Shown here one piece after another: positions 27,318 through 36,207 of a stretch of DNA of 64,000 nt. This DNA comes from Chitinophagaceae bacterium (GTDB lineage: Bacteria; Bacteroidota; Bacteroidia; Chitinophagales; Chitinophagaceae): the NCBI GenBank assembly GCA_023957755.1, contig JAMLGT010000010.1, forward strand, positions 1 through 64,000, in the 5' to 3' direction. Under the pieces are notes generated by a model that did no database searches, was not told the DNA's origin, and saw only the letters and a list, made by a program, of their open reading frames with translations. The position numbers and the translations under genes were made by a program. How positions within the stretch are numbered: position 1 is the first letter of the stretch; each line of letters begins with the position of its first letter.

Positions 27318-28823
27318 TTATATTAGATTCAGGATTTCTTCAATAATTTTTCGGTCGTTCGATAACCGGGGTATCTTATGCTGCCCGCCGAGTTTACCTT
27401 TCGATTTTAGCCATCTCTGAAATGTCCCCTGAGGAAGACTCCTGACAATGGGCAATCTTAAAGCAATATCCTTGTGCCTTTTAGCCTCATAATCGCTATT
27501 CTGGGCCTTCAATGCAGTGTCTAATTCGCGTGCGAATTTCTCCAAATCACCGGGTGCCTGTCCGAATTCTATCAGCCATTCATGAGCACCGTTGCCTGAC
27601 TCGGTAAAATAAACCGGCCCTGCCGTATAATCCAATACGGTAGCATGTGTTTTCTGCGCGGCCTCGGTAATTGCTTTCTCTGCATTCTCCGCAATCACTT
27701 CCTCGCCAAAAGTATTGATGAAATATTTCGTCCGCCCACTCACCCGGATCTTATATGGCTTTAAGGACGTGAACATTACCGTATCACCCACCAGATATCG
27801 CCACAATCCGCCGGTAGTAGAAATCACTAAAGCATAATTCTTGTTTAATTCCACAGCATCCAATCCAACTGTCCTCGGTTCTGCTTTTCCAAATTCTTCC
27901 ATTGGAAGGAACTCAAAGAAAATTCCGTGATCAGCAAAGAGCAGCATACCGTCATCTCCGGGCATATATTGCGCAGCAAAAAAACCTTCGCTCGCATTGT
28001 ACATTTCCAGATAGTTTATGGGTGCGCCTATCAGCTTCTCAAACTGCGCTCTATAAGGCCCAAAGGCTACTCCTCCATGCATATACAGTTCCAGATGTGG
28101 CCACACCTGCTTTAGGTTCTCCTTTCCCGTCAGTTCCAGTATCCGCTTTACTAGTATAAGTGTCCATGTCGGCACGCCGGCAATAGAAGTAACATTTTCC
28201 TGAATAGTGCTCTGCGCCAATTTCTCAATTTTCGATTCCCATTCGTCCATCAGCGCAATCTTCAATTCGGGGGTTCTCAGCCACTGCCCCCAGAAAGGGC
28301 TATTCTGCATCAGCAACGCACTCAGATCTCCATACTGCACCATCTCATTCACTACATTAATCTGGTGGCTGCCTCCTATTACTAATCCCTTACCGGTAAG
28401 TAAATCGCTCTTGGGGAAATTATTGTAGTAATTGGTGAGCACATCCTTGCTGGCCTTGTAATGATTCTCACGAAAACTTTCCTCGCTGAGGGGAATAAAC
28501 TTACTCTTGTCCGATGTAGTGCCGCTACTCTTGGCAAACCAATTGACCGGTGTATTCCATAAAACATTCTCTTCGCCTTCCATCATACGTTGTATGTAGG
28601 GCTTTAGATCATCATATTCATTGATAGGTACTCGCTTCTTGAAATCCCTCACAGTAAAGAGTCTGTTGAACTTATATTTCTTTCCAAATTCTGTGTACTG
28701 GCCCTGTGTAACCAGGTCTTGCAACACCTCACGTTGGGAGTGAATAGGATAAGTGATCCAGTTGTTCACACGTGCATATCGCAGCCGGGCCAATCGTGAT
28801 ATAAAAGGGCTGAGTAATTTCAT
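27318..28823 (-). CDS. GH3-family acyl-acid adenylating protein
   Basis: Protein of 501 aa of the GH3 (auxin-responsive promoter) family, ANL superfamily enzymes that in plants join amino acids to acyl acids. Bacterial members are widespread in Bacteroidota but not well characterised. Visible motifs are WFAKSSGTTSDKSKFIPLS (the ATP-phosphate loop, about 95-113), YNASEGFFAAQ (about 268-278) and WRYLVGDTVMFTS (about 340-352). Length is typical of bacterial GH3. lptB lies upstream on the same strand, 71 bp away. A product cannot be predicted. Confidence 0.88.
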   Translation of the reverse strand: MKLLSPFISRLARLRYARVNNWITYPIHSQREVLQDLVTQGQYTEFGKKYKFNRLFTVRDFKKRVPINEYDDLKPYIQRMMEGEENVLWNTPVNWFAKSSGTTSDKSKFIPLSEESFRENHYKASKDVLTNYYNNFPKSDLLTGKGLVIGGSHQINVVNEMVQYGDLSALLMQNSPFWGQWLRTPELKIALMDEWESKIEKLAQSTIQENVTSIAGVPTWTLILVKRILELTGKENLKQVWPHLELYMHGGVAFGPYRAQFEKLIGAPINYLEMYNASEGFFAAQYMPGDDGMLLFADHGIFFEFLPMEEFGKAEPRTVGLDAVELNKNYALVISTTGGLWRYLVGDTVMFTSLKPYKIRVSGRTKYFINTFGEEVIAENAEKAITEAAQKTHATVLDYTAGPVYFTESGNGAHEWLIEFGQAPGDLEKFARELDTALKAQNSDYEAKRHKDIALRLPIVRSLPQGTFQRWLKSKGKLGGQHKIPRLSNDRKIIEEILNLI

Positions 28824-28894
28824 CCGTTAATTGCAATTTACGAATGTGAGGCGGAAAGGACTGATTTTTGAAGAAATAAAAAAGGCTAAAGGAT

Positions 28895-29659
28895 CTATTT
28901 TCCTGCGGCATCGGTATGCAGATATTCTTTCCTCTTGAGTTCGAAGTTGCGCCCCAGATAAAGCCTCCTTACCTGCTCGTCCATCGCCAGTTTTTCTGCG
29001 GTGCCCTCAATAAAAATTTTTCCCTCGATAAGCAGGTATGCCCGGTCGCAGATAGACAGAGTTTCATTTACATTATGGTCAGTAATCAGAATCCCGATAT
29101 TCTTATATCGCAGCTTAGCCACAATCCCCTGAATGTCTTCCACCGCAATGGGATCAATCCCTGCAAACGGCTCGTCTAATAATATGAACTTTGGATCCAC
29201 AGCTAATGCGCGGGCAATTTCGGTGCGCCTTCTTTCTCCACCACTGAGTACATCCCCATTGCTTTTGCGTACATGATTCAAATGAAACTCTTCCAGCAAA
29301 CTCTCCAACTTCTCTTTCTGTGCTGCCTTACTCAGAGAAGTCATCTGGAGCACGGCGGCAATATTGTCTTCGACAGAAAGCTTACGGAACACGCTTGCTT
29401 CCTGAGGCAGATAGCCCAGGCCTAGTTGCGCTCTCTTATACATCGGAAGGCTGGTAATATCCATATCGTCCAGCAGCACCTGCCCGCCATCAGGCCTTAC
29501 AAGCCCTACCACCTGATAAAATGAGGTAGTCTTACCTGCGCCATTAGGTCCCAGAAGCCCCACTATTTCTCCCTGTGAAACATTGAAAGAGACCTTATTG
29601 TTTACTGTTCTTTTACCGTATTGCTTGGTCAGTTCCCTTGCATAAATCGTCTGATTCAA
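28895..29659 (-). CDS. lptB: LPS export ABC transporter ATP-binding protein LptB
   Basis: ATPase that powers lipopolysaccharide transport from the inner membrane together with LptF/LptG. Walker A is GPNGAGKTT, the Q-loop region is [17 protein letters not shown], the signature is LSGGERRR and Walker B is [12 protein letters not shown], which together are diagnostic for LptB. The longest frame starts with ATG at 29719 and has a 20-residue extension ([16 protein letters not shown]...) not expected for LptB. A TTG at 29659 gives [15 protein letters not shown] and a normal length of about 254 aa, so I prefer it. The partner membrane genes are not in the window. Confidence 0.9.
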   Translation of the reverse strand: MNQTIYARELTKQYGKRTVNNKVSFNVSQGEIVGLLGPNGAGKTTSFYQVVGLVRPDGGQVLLDDMDITSLPMYKRAQLGLGYLPQEASVFRKLSVEDNIAAVLQMTSLSKAAQKEKLESLLEEFHLNHVRKSNGDVLSGGERRRTEIARALAVDPKFILLDEPFAGIDPIAVEDIQGIVAKLRYKNIGILITDHNVNETLSICDRAYLLIEGKIFIEGTAEKLAMDEQVRRLYLGRNFELKRKEYLHTDAAGK

Positions 29660-29805
29660 CCTTTTTAGAATTTGGGATAAAATTAATGTGATTATTCCAA
29701 TCGGGCAGTAGCTTAGCATTTTCTTCGCATAATTACCTCGAATACAAAGGAGTACTATGCCACTGGGAACAAAAGTTTTATCTTGCGCCCCTTAAAATTA
29801 CCCGT

Positions 29806-30234
29806 ATGGAATACAATAAAATTATTTCTGTTACCGGAATGCCCGGATTGTTCGAATTAATGTCAGCACGAGCCGATGGAGCCGTCGTACGTTCTTTAGA
29901 AGACGGTACCACCAAATTTGCCTCCACCAGGCAACACCAGTTTTCTCATCTTGAAAGTATAGAAATCTATACCAATACTGAAAATGTAAATCTTCGTGAT
30001 ATTCTTCTGGAAATGAAAAATTCCAAAGAAACCATGCCCGAAAACAATGCAGATGCAAAAACCATAAAAGCCTATTTTGAAAAAGTGCATCCTGATATGG
30101 ACTTCGACAGAGTATTTAATAGCGATATGAAAAAAATGATTAAGTGGTTTCGCATACTCGAGAAAAATAATGTGGATTACTCCGTACAGGAGGAGACCGC
30201 AGCTGAAGAAATCTCCGGTGAAGAGGAAAAATAA
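29806..30234 (+). CDS. DUF5606-family protein
   Basis: Protein of 142 aa, found widely in Bacteroidota and of unknown function. Visible landmarks are IISVTGMPGLFELMSARADG at the start, VVRSLEDG, then a conserved helix YFEKVHPDMDFDRVFNSDMKK and KWFRILEKNN, with an acidic end (EETAAEEISGEEEK). It has no signal peptide or membrane helix, so it is cytoplasmic. It is divergent from lptB and is followed by the M3 peptidase gene 66 bp on. Confidence 0.85.
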   Translation: MEYNKIISVTGMPGLFELMSARADGAVVRSLEDGTTKFASTRQHQFSHLESIEIYTNTENVNLRDILLEMKNSKETMPENNADAKTIKAYFEKVHPDMDFDRVFNSDMKKMIKWFRILEKNNVDYSVQEETAAEEISGEEEK

Positions 30235-30263
30235 TTTACCCGCTATTTCCCTTCCCCACAGAA

Positions 30264-30271
30264 CAACGTTT
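30264..30271 (+). promoter_or_regulatory. -7-like box before the M3 peptidase gene
   Basis: AACGTTTG differs from TAnnTTTG at one position and lies 28 bp before the ATG at 30300. It overlaps the upstream TTG that could extend the frame, which argues for the ATG as start. Confidence 0.35.
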
Positions 30272-30299
30272 GGTTCAGCATCCCTTTAAACAGATATTT

Positions 30300-32027
30300 A
30301 TGAAAGAATATTCGGCAGACATCCGCCCTCTCCCAAGACATTTTCTCCCGTCAGACTTTAAAGTGACCGACTGGCAGACTATCGAACCTTATTTTAAGAA
30401 TCTGCTCGACAGAGAGATCAATTCTACCGAAGCGCTCGAACACTGGCTCAGGGATATGAGTGAATTGGAGGCCGTGTTGTCAGAAGATATTTGCCGCCGG
30501 CAGATCAATATGACCTGTGACACTACCAACAAGGCGTATGAGGAAGCTTTTCATTACTTCGTTTTGGAAATACAACCTAAGGTGCAACCCTATGCTTTTA
30601 AGCTGAACCAAAAACTTGTGGGTTCGCCATATACCGAACAGCTCGATAAAGAAAAATTCTTTACCTACTTACGTTCTGTCCGCAGCAGCATTGAACTCTA
30701 CCGTGAAGAAAACATCCCTATTAAGGCTGACCTCGGGGTGTTGCAACAAAAATACGCCGCTATTACCGGGGCTATGACTGTGACTGTTCAGGGCAACGAA
30801 TACACGCTTCAGCAGGCTTCTAAATTTTTTGAAAGCACCGACCGACCCTTACGTGAGGAAGTATATTTCAAGATCAACGAAAGAAGATTGCAGGATAAGG
30901 ATGTATTAAACGATTTGTTCAGCCAACTGGTGCAGAAGAGAGACCAGGAAGCCCGGAATGCAGGATTTGAAAATTACCGTGATTATAAATTTAAAGAACT
31001 CAACCGCTTTGACTATTCAAAGGATGACTGCTTCCGCTTTCACGAGAGTGTAAAGCAATATGTACTGCCGTTGACCAATGAGCTACTGCTCAGAAAGAAA
31101 GATAAGTTACAACTCGCAACCCTTCGCCCCTGGGATACAGAAGCCGAGCCTGTAGGAATAAAACCACTGGCCCCTTTTAAGACAGGAGAAGAACTGGTAC
31201 AAAAAGCTATTGAATGCTTTACCCATATAAAGCCATTCTTTGGTGACTGTCTGCGCACAATGCGAAAAATGGGCAATCTGGATTTGGAAAGCCGGCAGGG
31301 TAAAGCTCCGGGAGGATATAACATGCCCCTGGCAGAAACAGGCGCGCCATTCATTTTCATGAATGCGGCCGGCCAGATGCACGATGTCACCACCATGGTG
31401 CATGAAGGTGGCCATGCGATCCAGTCATTTCTGGCGCATGAATTAGAGCTTAGTGCCTTTAAAGAATATCCGATGGAGATTGCTGAGGTAGCCAGTATGG
31501 CAATGGAACTATTCAGCATGGACTATTGGAATGTATTTTTCGACAATGAGGAGGAGCTTAAGAGAGCAAAGATTCATCAACTGGAAAGGGTAATTACACT
31601 TTTCCCCTGGATTGCTTTGATCGATAAGTTCCAACACTGGATTTATGAAAACCCCAATCATACTACTAACCAGCGCGAAACAGAATGGATACGCCTATTC
31701 GGCGAATTCACTTCTGACGTACTCGATTACTCAGGGTTAGAAAGATTTGTAGCCAATGGATGGCAAAAGCAATTGCACCTTTTCGAAGTACCATTCTATT
31801 ATATCGAATACGGCATCGCTCAGTTGGGCGCTATAGGCCTGTGGAAACAATTCAAGACCAATAGAGACGAAGCACTCAATCACTACATCTCAGCCCTGAG
31901 CCTGGGTGGTACACGCACACTACCTGAACTCTATAAAGCTGCAGGATTGAAGTTTGACTTTTCCGGTGAGTACATTAAGGAGTTAATGGACTTTGTATAT
32001 GAAGAGCTCGGGAAGATAGAAAAGTAA
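30300..32027 (+). CDS. M3-family zinc metallopeptidase (oligoendopeptidase F-like)
   Basis: Cytoplasmic oligopeptidase of about 575 aa. The zinc site HEGGH is at residues 368-372 (MVHEGGHAIQSF) and the third ligand is Glu396 in EIAEVASMAME, as in thimet-type M3 enzymes. The frame is open back to a TTG at 30270, but ATG at 30300 (MKEYSADIRPL) is preferred because a -7-like box overlaps the TTG. There is no signal peptide. It cleaves short peptides in peptide recycling; exact specificity is unknown. Confidence 0.92.
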   Translation: MKEYSADIRPLPRHFLPSDFKVTDWQTIEPYFKNLLDREINSTEALEHWLRDMSELEAVLSEDICRRQINMTCDTTNKAYEEAFHYFVLEIQPKVQPYAFKLNQKLVGSPYTEQLDKEKFFTYLRSVRSSIELYREENIPIKADLGVLQQKYAAITGAMTVTVQGNEYTLQQASKFFESTDRPLREEVYFKINERRLQDKDVLNDLFSQLVQKRDQEARNAGFENYRDYKFKELNRFDYSKDDCFRFHESVKQYVLPLTNELLLRKKDKLQLATLRPWDTEAEPVGIKPLAPFKTGEELVQKAIECFTHIKPFFGDCLRTMRKMGNLDLESRQGKAPGGYNMPLAETGAPFIFMNAAGQMHDVTTMVHEGGHAIQSFLAHELELSAFKEYPMEIAEVASMAMELFSMDYWNVFFDNEEELKRAKIHQLERVITLFPWIALIDKFQHWIYENPNHTTNQRETEWIRLFGEFTSDVLDYSGLERFVANGWQKQLHLFEVPFYYIEYGIAQLGAIGLWKQFKTNRDEALNHYISALSLGGTRTLPELYKAAGLKFDFSGEYIKELMDFVYEELGKIEK

Positions 32028-32062
32028 ATCTTCGCATCCTATCGTTCTCATGCATTTAAACG

Positions 32063-32085
32063 AAAAAGCCGTCTGAAAAGACGGC
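32063..32085 (-). terminator. rho-independent terminator of nrdJ
   Basis: A perfect 7-bp stem GCCGTCT / AGACGGC. The loop is GAAA on the plus strand and TTTC on the minus strand. On the minus strand it is followed by TTTTT (complement of 32063-32067), so it ends nrdJ transcription. It lies in a convergent gap and may also slow transcripts from the M3 peptidase gene. Confidence 0.8.
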
Positions 32086-32114
32086 TGATTATATATACCC
32101 CTAGTAAATTCATA

Positions 32115-35100
32115 TTAGCTGCACCCCATGCTGTTACCGCAGTTCAGGCATTTGTAGCAGGTACCATTCCGGATGGTTATGTGCCCACAGACATTGCAGG
32201 CCGGTGCGTCGCTCTGCATATTCCTGGATGCCTGGTTTACAATATCCTGTTGCAGGTCTTTAAGGGAGTCTGTGCTCTTTGCTACTTTCTGTGATGCAGT
32301 AGCTGTTACCCTCACCTCACTTAGCTCAGGCTTCCTTTCTCCGATGGTTGGTATATCGGCAGCAGGATTATGCGTCTCCTTTGCCGGTTCCTTATGATCC
32401 AGCACGTGCACCATATCAGTTCTTCCGAGATACTCAAATGCGAGTACCCTGAACACAAAGTCGATGATAGAAGTGGCATTCTTGATGTTAGGATGCTGCA
32501 CAATACCGGCCGGCTCAAAACGTGTGAAGGCAAACTTCTCTACAAACTCTTCCAAAGGCACACCATATTGAAGTCCTATGGAAATTGAGATCGCAAAGCA
32601 GTTTAGCATACTGCGCATGGTAGCACCTTCCTTTGCCATATCAATGAAGATCTCTCCCAGGGTGCCATCGCTGTACTCTCCTGTGTGCAGGAAGATGGCC
32701 TGGCCATTGATTTTGGCTTTTTGAATAAATCCTTTTCGCTTAGCCGGCAACGATCTTCTCTCCACGATCCTTGCCAGTTGACGCTTCAGAGTCGTATCCT
32801 CACTGTTTTGAACGCGGTGGTTGATTTCTTCAAGCAGATCAGTAATGGTAAGCTTACTCATATCGACGATATGAGGAGTTTCTTTTTCCAGTTCAGATTC
32901 ATTTTCCGGAGTTGTAGTTTTCTTTTTGTCGCTCTTGTTGCTCAATGGCTGAGACAACTTGGAGCCATCGCGGTAAAGGGCGCATGCTTTCAGGCCTAAC
33001 TGCCAGCTCAGCTTGTAGGCATCAGCAATTTCACCTTCCGTAGCCTCATTGGGCAGGTTGATGGTCTTGCTGATGGCTCCGCTGATAAAAGGTTGCACTA
33101 CAGCCATCATGCGGATATGCCCGCTATAATGAATGTATCTTTCTCCCTTAGTTCCGCATTTATTGGCACAGTCAAAAACGGGCAGGTGTTCTTCTTTCAG
33201 GTATGGAGCTCCTTCTACGGTCATCGTACCGCAGATATAAGTATTTGCTTCTTCAATTTGTGCATCAGTAAACCCAAGCGCATGAAGCATGCTCCACTCA
33301 AAGTCGTTATACTCTTCGGCCTTGAAACCAAGCCTTTCCATGCACTCCGTACCTAATGTATATTTATTGAATACAAATCCAATTTCAAAAGCAGTGGACA
33401 GCATGTCTTCAAGTCTCGCCACTTCTACATCGGTAAGCCCTTTTTGCTTCAGCACCACATCATTGATATGGGGGGCTCCCTTGAAGGTCGCATGTCCTTT
33501 TGCATAATTTACAATGGCATCAATTTGTTCCTCGCTGTACCTGAGATTACGCAAGGCCTGAGGTACGCTGTGGTTGATGATCTTAAAGTATCCGCCACCA
33601 CTTAATTTCTTAAACTTCACAAGCGCAAAGTCCGGCTCTACTCCGGTAGTGTCGCAGTCCATCACCAGTCCGATAGTACCGGTTGGTGCAATAGCAGTAG
33701 TTTGTGCATTCCTGAAGCCATATTTTTCACCCATTTGAACAGCTTCATCCCATGCGCGGGCAGCGGCTTTCAGCAAATAGTCAGGACAATACTTTACATT
33801 AATTCCCTGTGGTTTTATCTCTAATCCTTCATAGGCATCTGCTGCATCATAAGCGGCTGCACGATGATTGCGCATCACACGCATCATGTGTTCCTTATTC
33901 TCTCCATATTTAGTGAAGGTGCCCAGATGCTGAGCCATTTCAGCGGATGTCTTATAAGCAATCCCGGTCATGATTGCAGAAACTGCCCCTGCAAAGCCAC
34001 GTGCCTCATCGCTATCATACGGAATACCGCTAATCATCAGGATGGTACCCAGATTTGCAAAGCCCAATCCCAGCGTCCTGTAGTCATAGCTTAACTGCGC
34101 CACTTCCTTACTTGGAAATTGAGCCATCAATACTGAAATCTCCAGAACCACTGTCCACAACCGCACTGTATATTCAAACCCTTCGACATCCAGTACGTTA
34201 TTCTTCTCATCAAAAAATTTCCGAAGGTTTACGGATGCCAGGTTGCAGGCCGTATTATCCAGAAACATATACTCACTGCAGGGATTACTTGCGCGGATTC
34301 GTCCTCCTTCAGGGCAGGTATGCCACTCGTTGATGGTAGTATCATACTGGGTGCCGGGATCTGCACAACGCCAGGCCGCATAGTTGATATCGTGCCAAAG
34401 CTTTTTGGCTTTTACTTTTTTCATCACGTGGCCATCTCCTCTTGCTTTCAGCTCCCATTCGCCATCTTCTTCCAATACTTTAAAAAATTCGTTAGGTATT
34501 CTTACTGAATTGTTGCTGTTTTGACCGCTCACAGTACGATATGCCTCTCCTTCATAATCACTCGGATAGCCGGCAGCAATCAAAGCAGCTACTTTATTCT
34601 CTTCTTCTACTTTCCAATTCACGAATGATTCTATCTCAGGATGATCCAGATCCAGGCACACCATCTTGGCAGCCCTTCTGGTAGTACCGCCGCTCTTTAT
34701 TGCACCTGCAGCACGATCTCCAATCTTAAGGAAACTCATCAGTCCACTCGAAGTACCTCCACCACTTAACTTTTCTCCCTCTCCTCTGATGCTGCTGAAA
34801 TTTGTTCCTACTCCACTTCCATATTTAAAGATTCTGGCTTCACGAACCCACAAATCCATGATGCCTCCTGCATTAACCAGATCATCATCCACGCTGAGAA
34901 TAAAACACGCGTGAGGCTGAGGCCTTTCGTAAGCCGAGGTGGACTCTTTCAGTTTACCATCTTTTGCATCTACAAAATAATGCCCCTGTGGCTTTCCTGT
35001 GATACCATACACTTCATGCAATCCGGTATTAAACCACTGAGGAGAATTAGGCACACACCCCTGATTGAGGATACTATATACCAACTCGTCGTAAAATATC

Positions 35101-35447
35101 CGTGAATCTTTTTCACTTGCAAAATAATCATAACGAGCCCCCCACGCACGCCAGCACTCTGCCATGCGATGAGCCACTTGCTTCACAGAAGTTTCTCTGC
35201 CAAGCGAACCGTCGGGCTGTGGCACTCCTGCTTTACGAAAATATTTCTGGGCTAAGATGTCAGTAGCTATCTGGCTCCACTGGGCAGGTACCTCTACATT
35301 ATTGATTTGGAAAATAACTTCTCCGGAAGGATTTTTAATAACCGACGTACGATATTCATAATTGAATAAATCAAAAGGGGACACCCCTTCTTTGGTAAAC
35401 TGCCGGTTGAAGGTCAAACCTCCCTTTGTGCTCTTTTTGCCTGCCAT
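32115..35447 (-). CDS. nrdJ: adenosylcobalamin-dependent (class II) ribonucleotide reductase
   Basis: Makes deoxyribonucleotides with a B12-generated thiyl radical, with or without oxygen. The protein has 1110 aa. The catalytic core is visible: PQWFNTGLHEVYG, ACFILSVDDDLVNAGG, YGSGVGTNFSSIRG, NPCSEYMFLDNTACNLASVN with the radical-site cysteine, and TAIAPTGTIGLVMDCDT. A TSCPD-type domain follows (MRSMLNCFAISISIGLQYG), and the C-terminus has two CxxC pairs (CNVCGHITIRNGTCYKCLNC, ending in GCS) that would shuttle electrons. Length is that of the large bacterial type. I see no cobalamin riboswitch pattern upstream. It has its own terminator. Confidence 0.95.
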   Translation of the reverse strand: MAGKKSTKGGLTFNRQFTKEGVSPFDLFNYEYRTSVIKNPSGEVIFQINNVEVPAQWSQIATDILAQKYFRKAGVPQPDGSLGRETSVKQVAHRMAECWRAWGARYDYFASEKDSRIFYDELVYSILNQGCVPNSPQWFNTGLHEVYGITGKPQGHYFVDAKDGKLKESTSAYERPQPHACFILSVDDDLVNAGGIMDLWVREARIFKYGSGVGTNFSSIRGEGEKLSGGGTSSGLMSFLKIGDRAAGAIKSGGTTRRAAKMVCLDLDHPEIESFVNWKVEEENKVAALIAAGYPSDYEGEAYRTVSGQNSNNSVRIPNEFFKVLEEDGEWELKARGDGHVMKKVKAKKLWHDINYAAWRCADPGTQYDTTINEWHTCPEGGRIRASNPCSEYMFLDNTACNLASVNLRKFFDEKNNVLDVEGFEYTVRLWTVVLEISVLMAQFPSKEVAQLSYDYRTLGLGFANLGTILMISGIPYDSDEARGFAGAVSAIMTGIAYKTSAEMAQHLGTFTKYGENKEHMMRVMRNHRAAAYDAADAYEGLEIKPQGINVKYCPDYLLKAAARAWDEAVQMGEKYGFRNAQTTAIAPTGTIGLVMDCDTTGVEPDFALVKFKKLSGGGYFKIINHSVPQALRNLRYSEEQIDAIVNYAKGHATFKGAPHINDVVLKQKGLTDVEVARLEDMLSTAFEIGFVFNKYTLGTECMERLGFKAEEYNDFEWSMLHALGFTDAQIEEANTYICGTMTVEGAPYLKEEHLPVFDCANKCGTKGERYIHYSGHIRMMAVVQPFISGAISKTINLPNEATEGEIADAYKLSWQLGLKACALYRDGSKLSQPLSNKSDKKKTTTPENESELEKETPHIVDMSKLTITDLLEEINHRVQNSEDTTLKRQLARIVERRSLPAKRKGFIQKAKINGQAIFLHTGEYSDGTLGEIFIDMAKEGATMRSMLNCFAISISIGLQYGVPLEEFVEKFAFTRFEPAGIVQHPNIKNATSIIDFVFRVLAFEYLGRTDMVHVLDHKEPAKETHNPAADIPTIGERKPELSEVRVTATASQKVAKSTDSLKDLQQDIVNQASRNMQSDAPACNVCGHITIRNGTCYKCLNCGNSMGCS

Positions 35448-35619
35448 TAAGTTCTAATATTTTGAAAGTGAAATAAAAACCTATCGTAATACTGTGACGG
35501 ACAGCGAATATATTTTCTTAACGTCATAATATAACCTCATAAATATCAACAGGCTGTGGATAAGAAAAGAGTCAAAATTGCAAACCCTTATGGGGCTTAA
35601 GAATGAGTGTTTAAAAAAT

Positions 35620-35627
35620 TACTTTTG
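35620..35627 (+). promoter_or_regulatory. -7 promoter box of dtd
   Basis: TACTTTTG matches TAnnTTTG exactly and lies 37 bp upstream of the dtd ATG. Confidence 0.45.
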
Positions 35628-35664
35628 TAAATTATTGGTATAATTTTTCGTTAAACAGCCGACC

Positions 35665-36117
35665 ATGAGAGTTGTTATCCAAAGAGTCGCTCAGGCCTCA
35701 GTAACTATTGACCAAAAAGTAAAAGCCGCTATTGGAAAAGGCCTTTTGATATTTGCCGGCATTGAGCACGACGACACACTGGAGGATATTGAATGGATTG
35801 CGCGTAAAATAGTCAACCTGAGAGTCTTTGACGATGAGAGCCACGTACCCAACCTATCGTTACAGGATATCAACGGCGAAATCCTGTTAATAAGCCAGTT
35901 CACCCTGCATGCTATGGTGAAAAAGGGAAACAGGCCTTCGTATATAAGGGCGGCCCGGCCTGAAGTCGCAGTTCCAATTTATAACAAGCTCATCGACAAC
36001 TTACAAAAAGAATTGGGAAAACCCATAGGCACCGGAACATTTGGCGCAGAAATGCAAGTAGCATTGATTAACGAAGGCCCGTTAACAATCTGGATCGACT
36101 CTAAGAACAAAGAATAA
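35665..36117 (+). CDS. dtd: D-aminoacyl-tRNA deacylase
   Basis: Removes D-amino acids (and glycine) wrongly attached to tRNA. The protein has 150 aa, the normal length. Visible motifs are the start MRVVIQRVAQASVTID, the SQFTLHA loop (residues 77-83) and the Gly-cisPro region NEGPLTIWID near the C-terminus. It stands alone with its own promoter. Confidence 0.95.
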   Translation: MRVVIQRVAQASVTIDQKVKAAIGKGLLIFAGIEHDDTLEDIEWIARKIVNLRVFDDESHVPNLSLQDINGEILLISQFTLHAMVKKGNRPSYIRAARPEVAVPIYNKLIDNLQKELGKPIGTGTFGAEMQVALINEGPLTIWIDSKNKE

Positions 36118-36207
36118 GCAGCGACAGAAATTACCTTATCAGGTAGTGCTATTATCCCAACACAATGTTCATCTTTGTGCTAAATCATATTCTGACAATA
36201 AAGCATA

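Noticed and set aside
30270-30299. TTG extension of the M3 peptidase
   Set aside because: The TTG is part of a -7-like AACGTTTG box and the ATG at 30300 gives a normal N-terminus.
35448-35664. Cobalamin riboswitch before the B12-dependent reductase gene
   Set aside because: I looked for the conserved B12-box type sequence and hairpins on the minus strand and saw none; the region is plain A+T-rich sequence with a possible promoter for each side.
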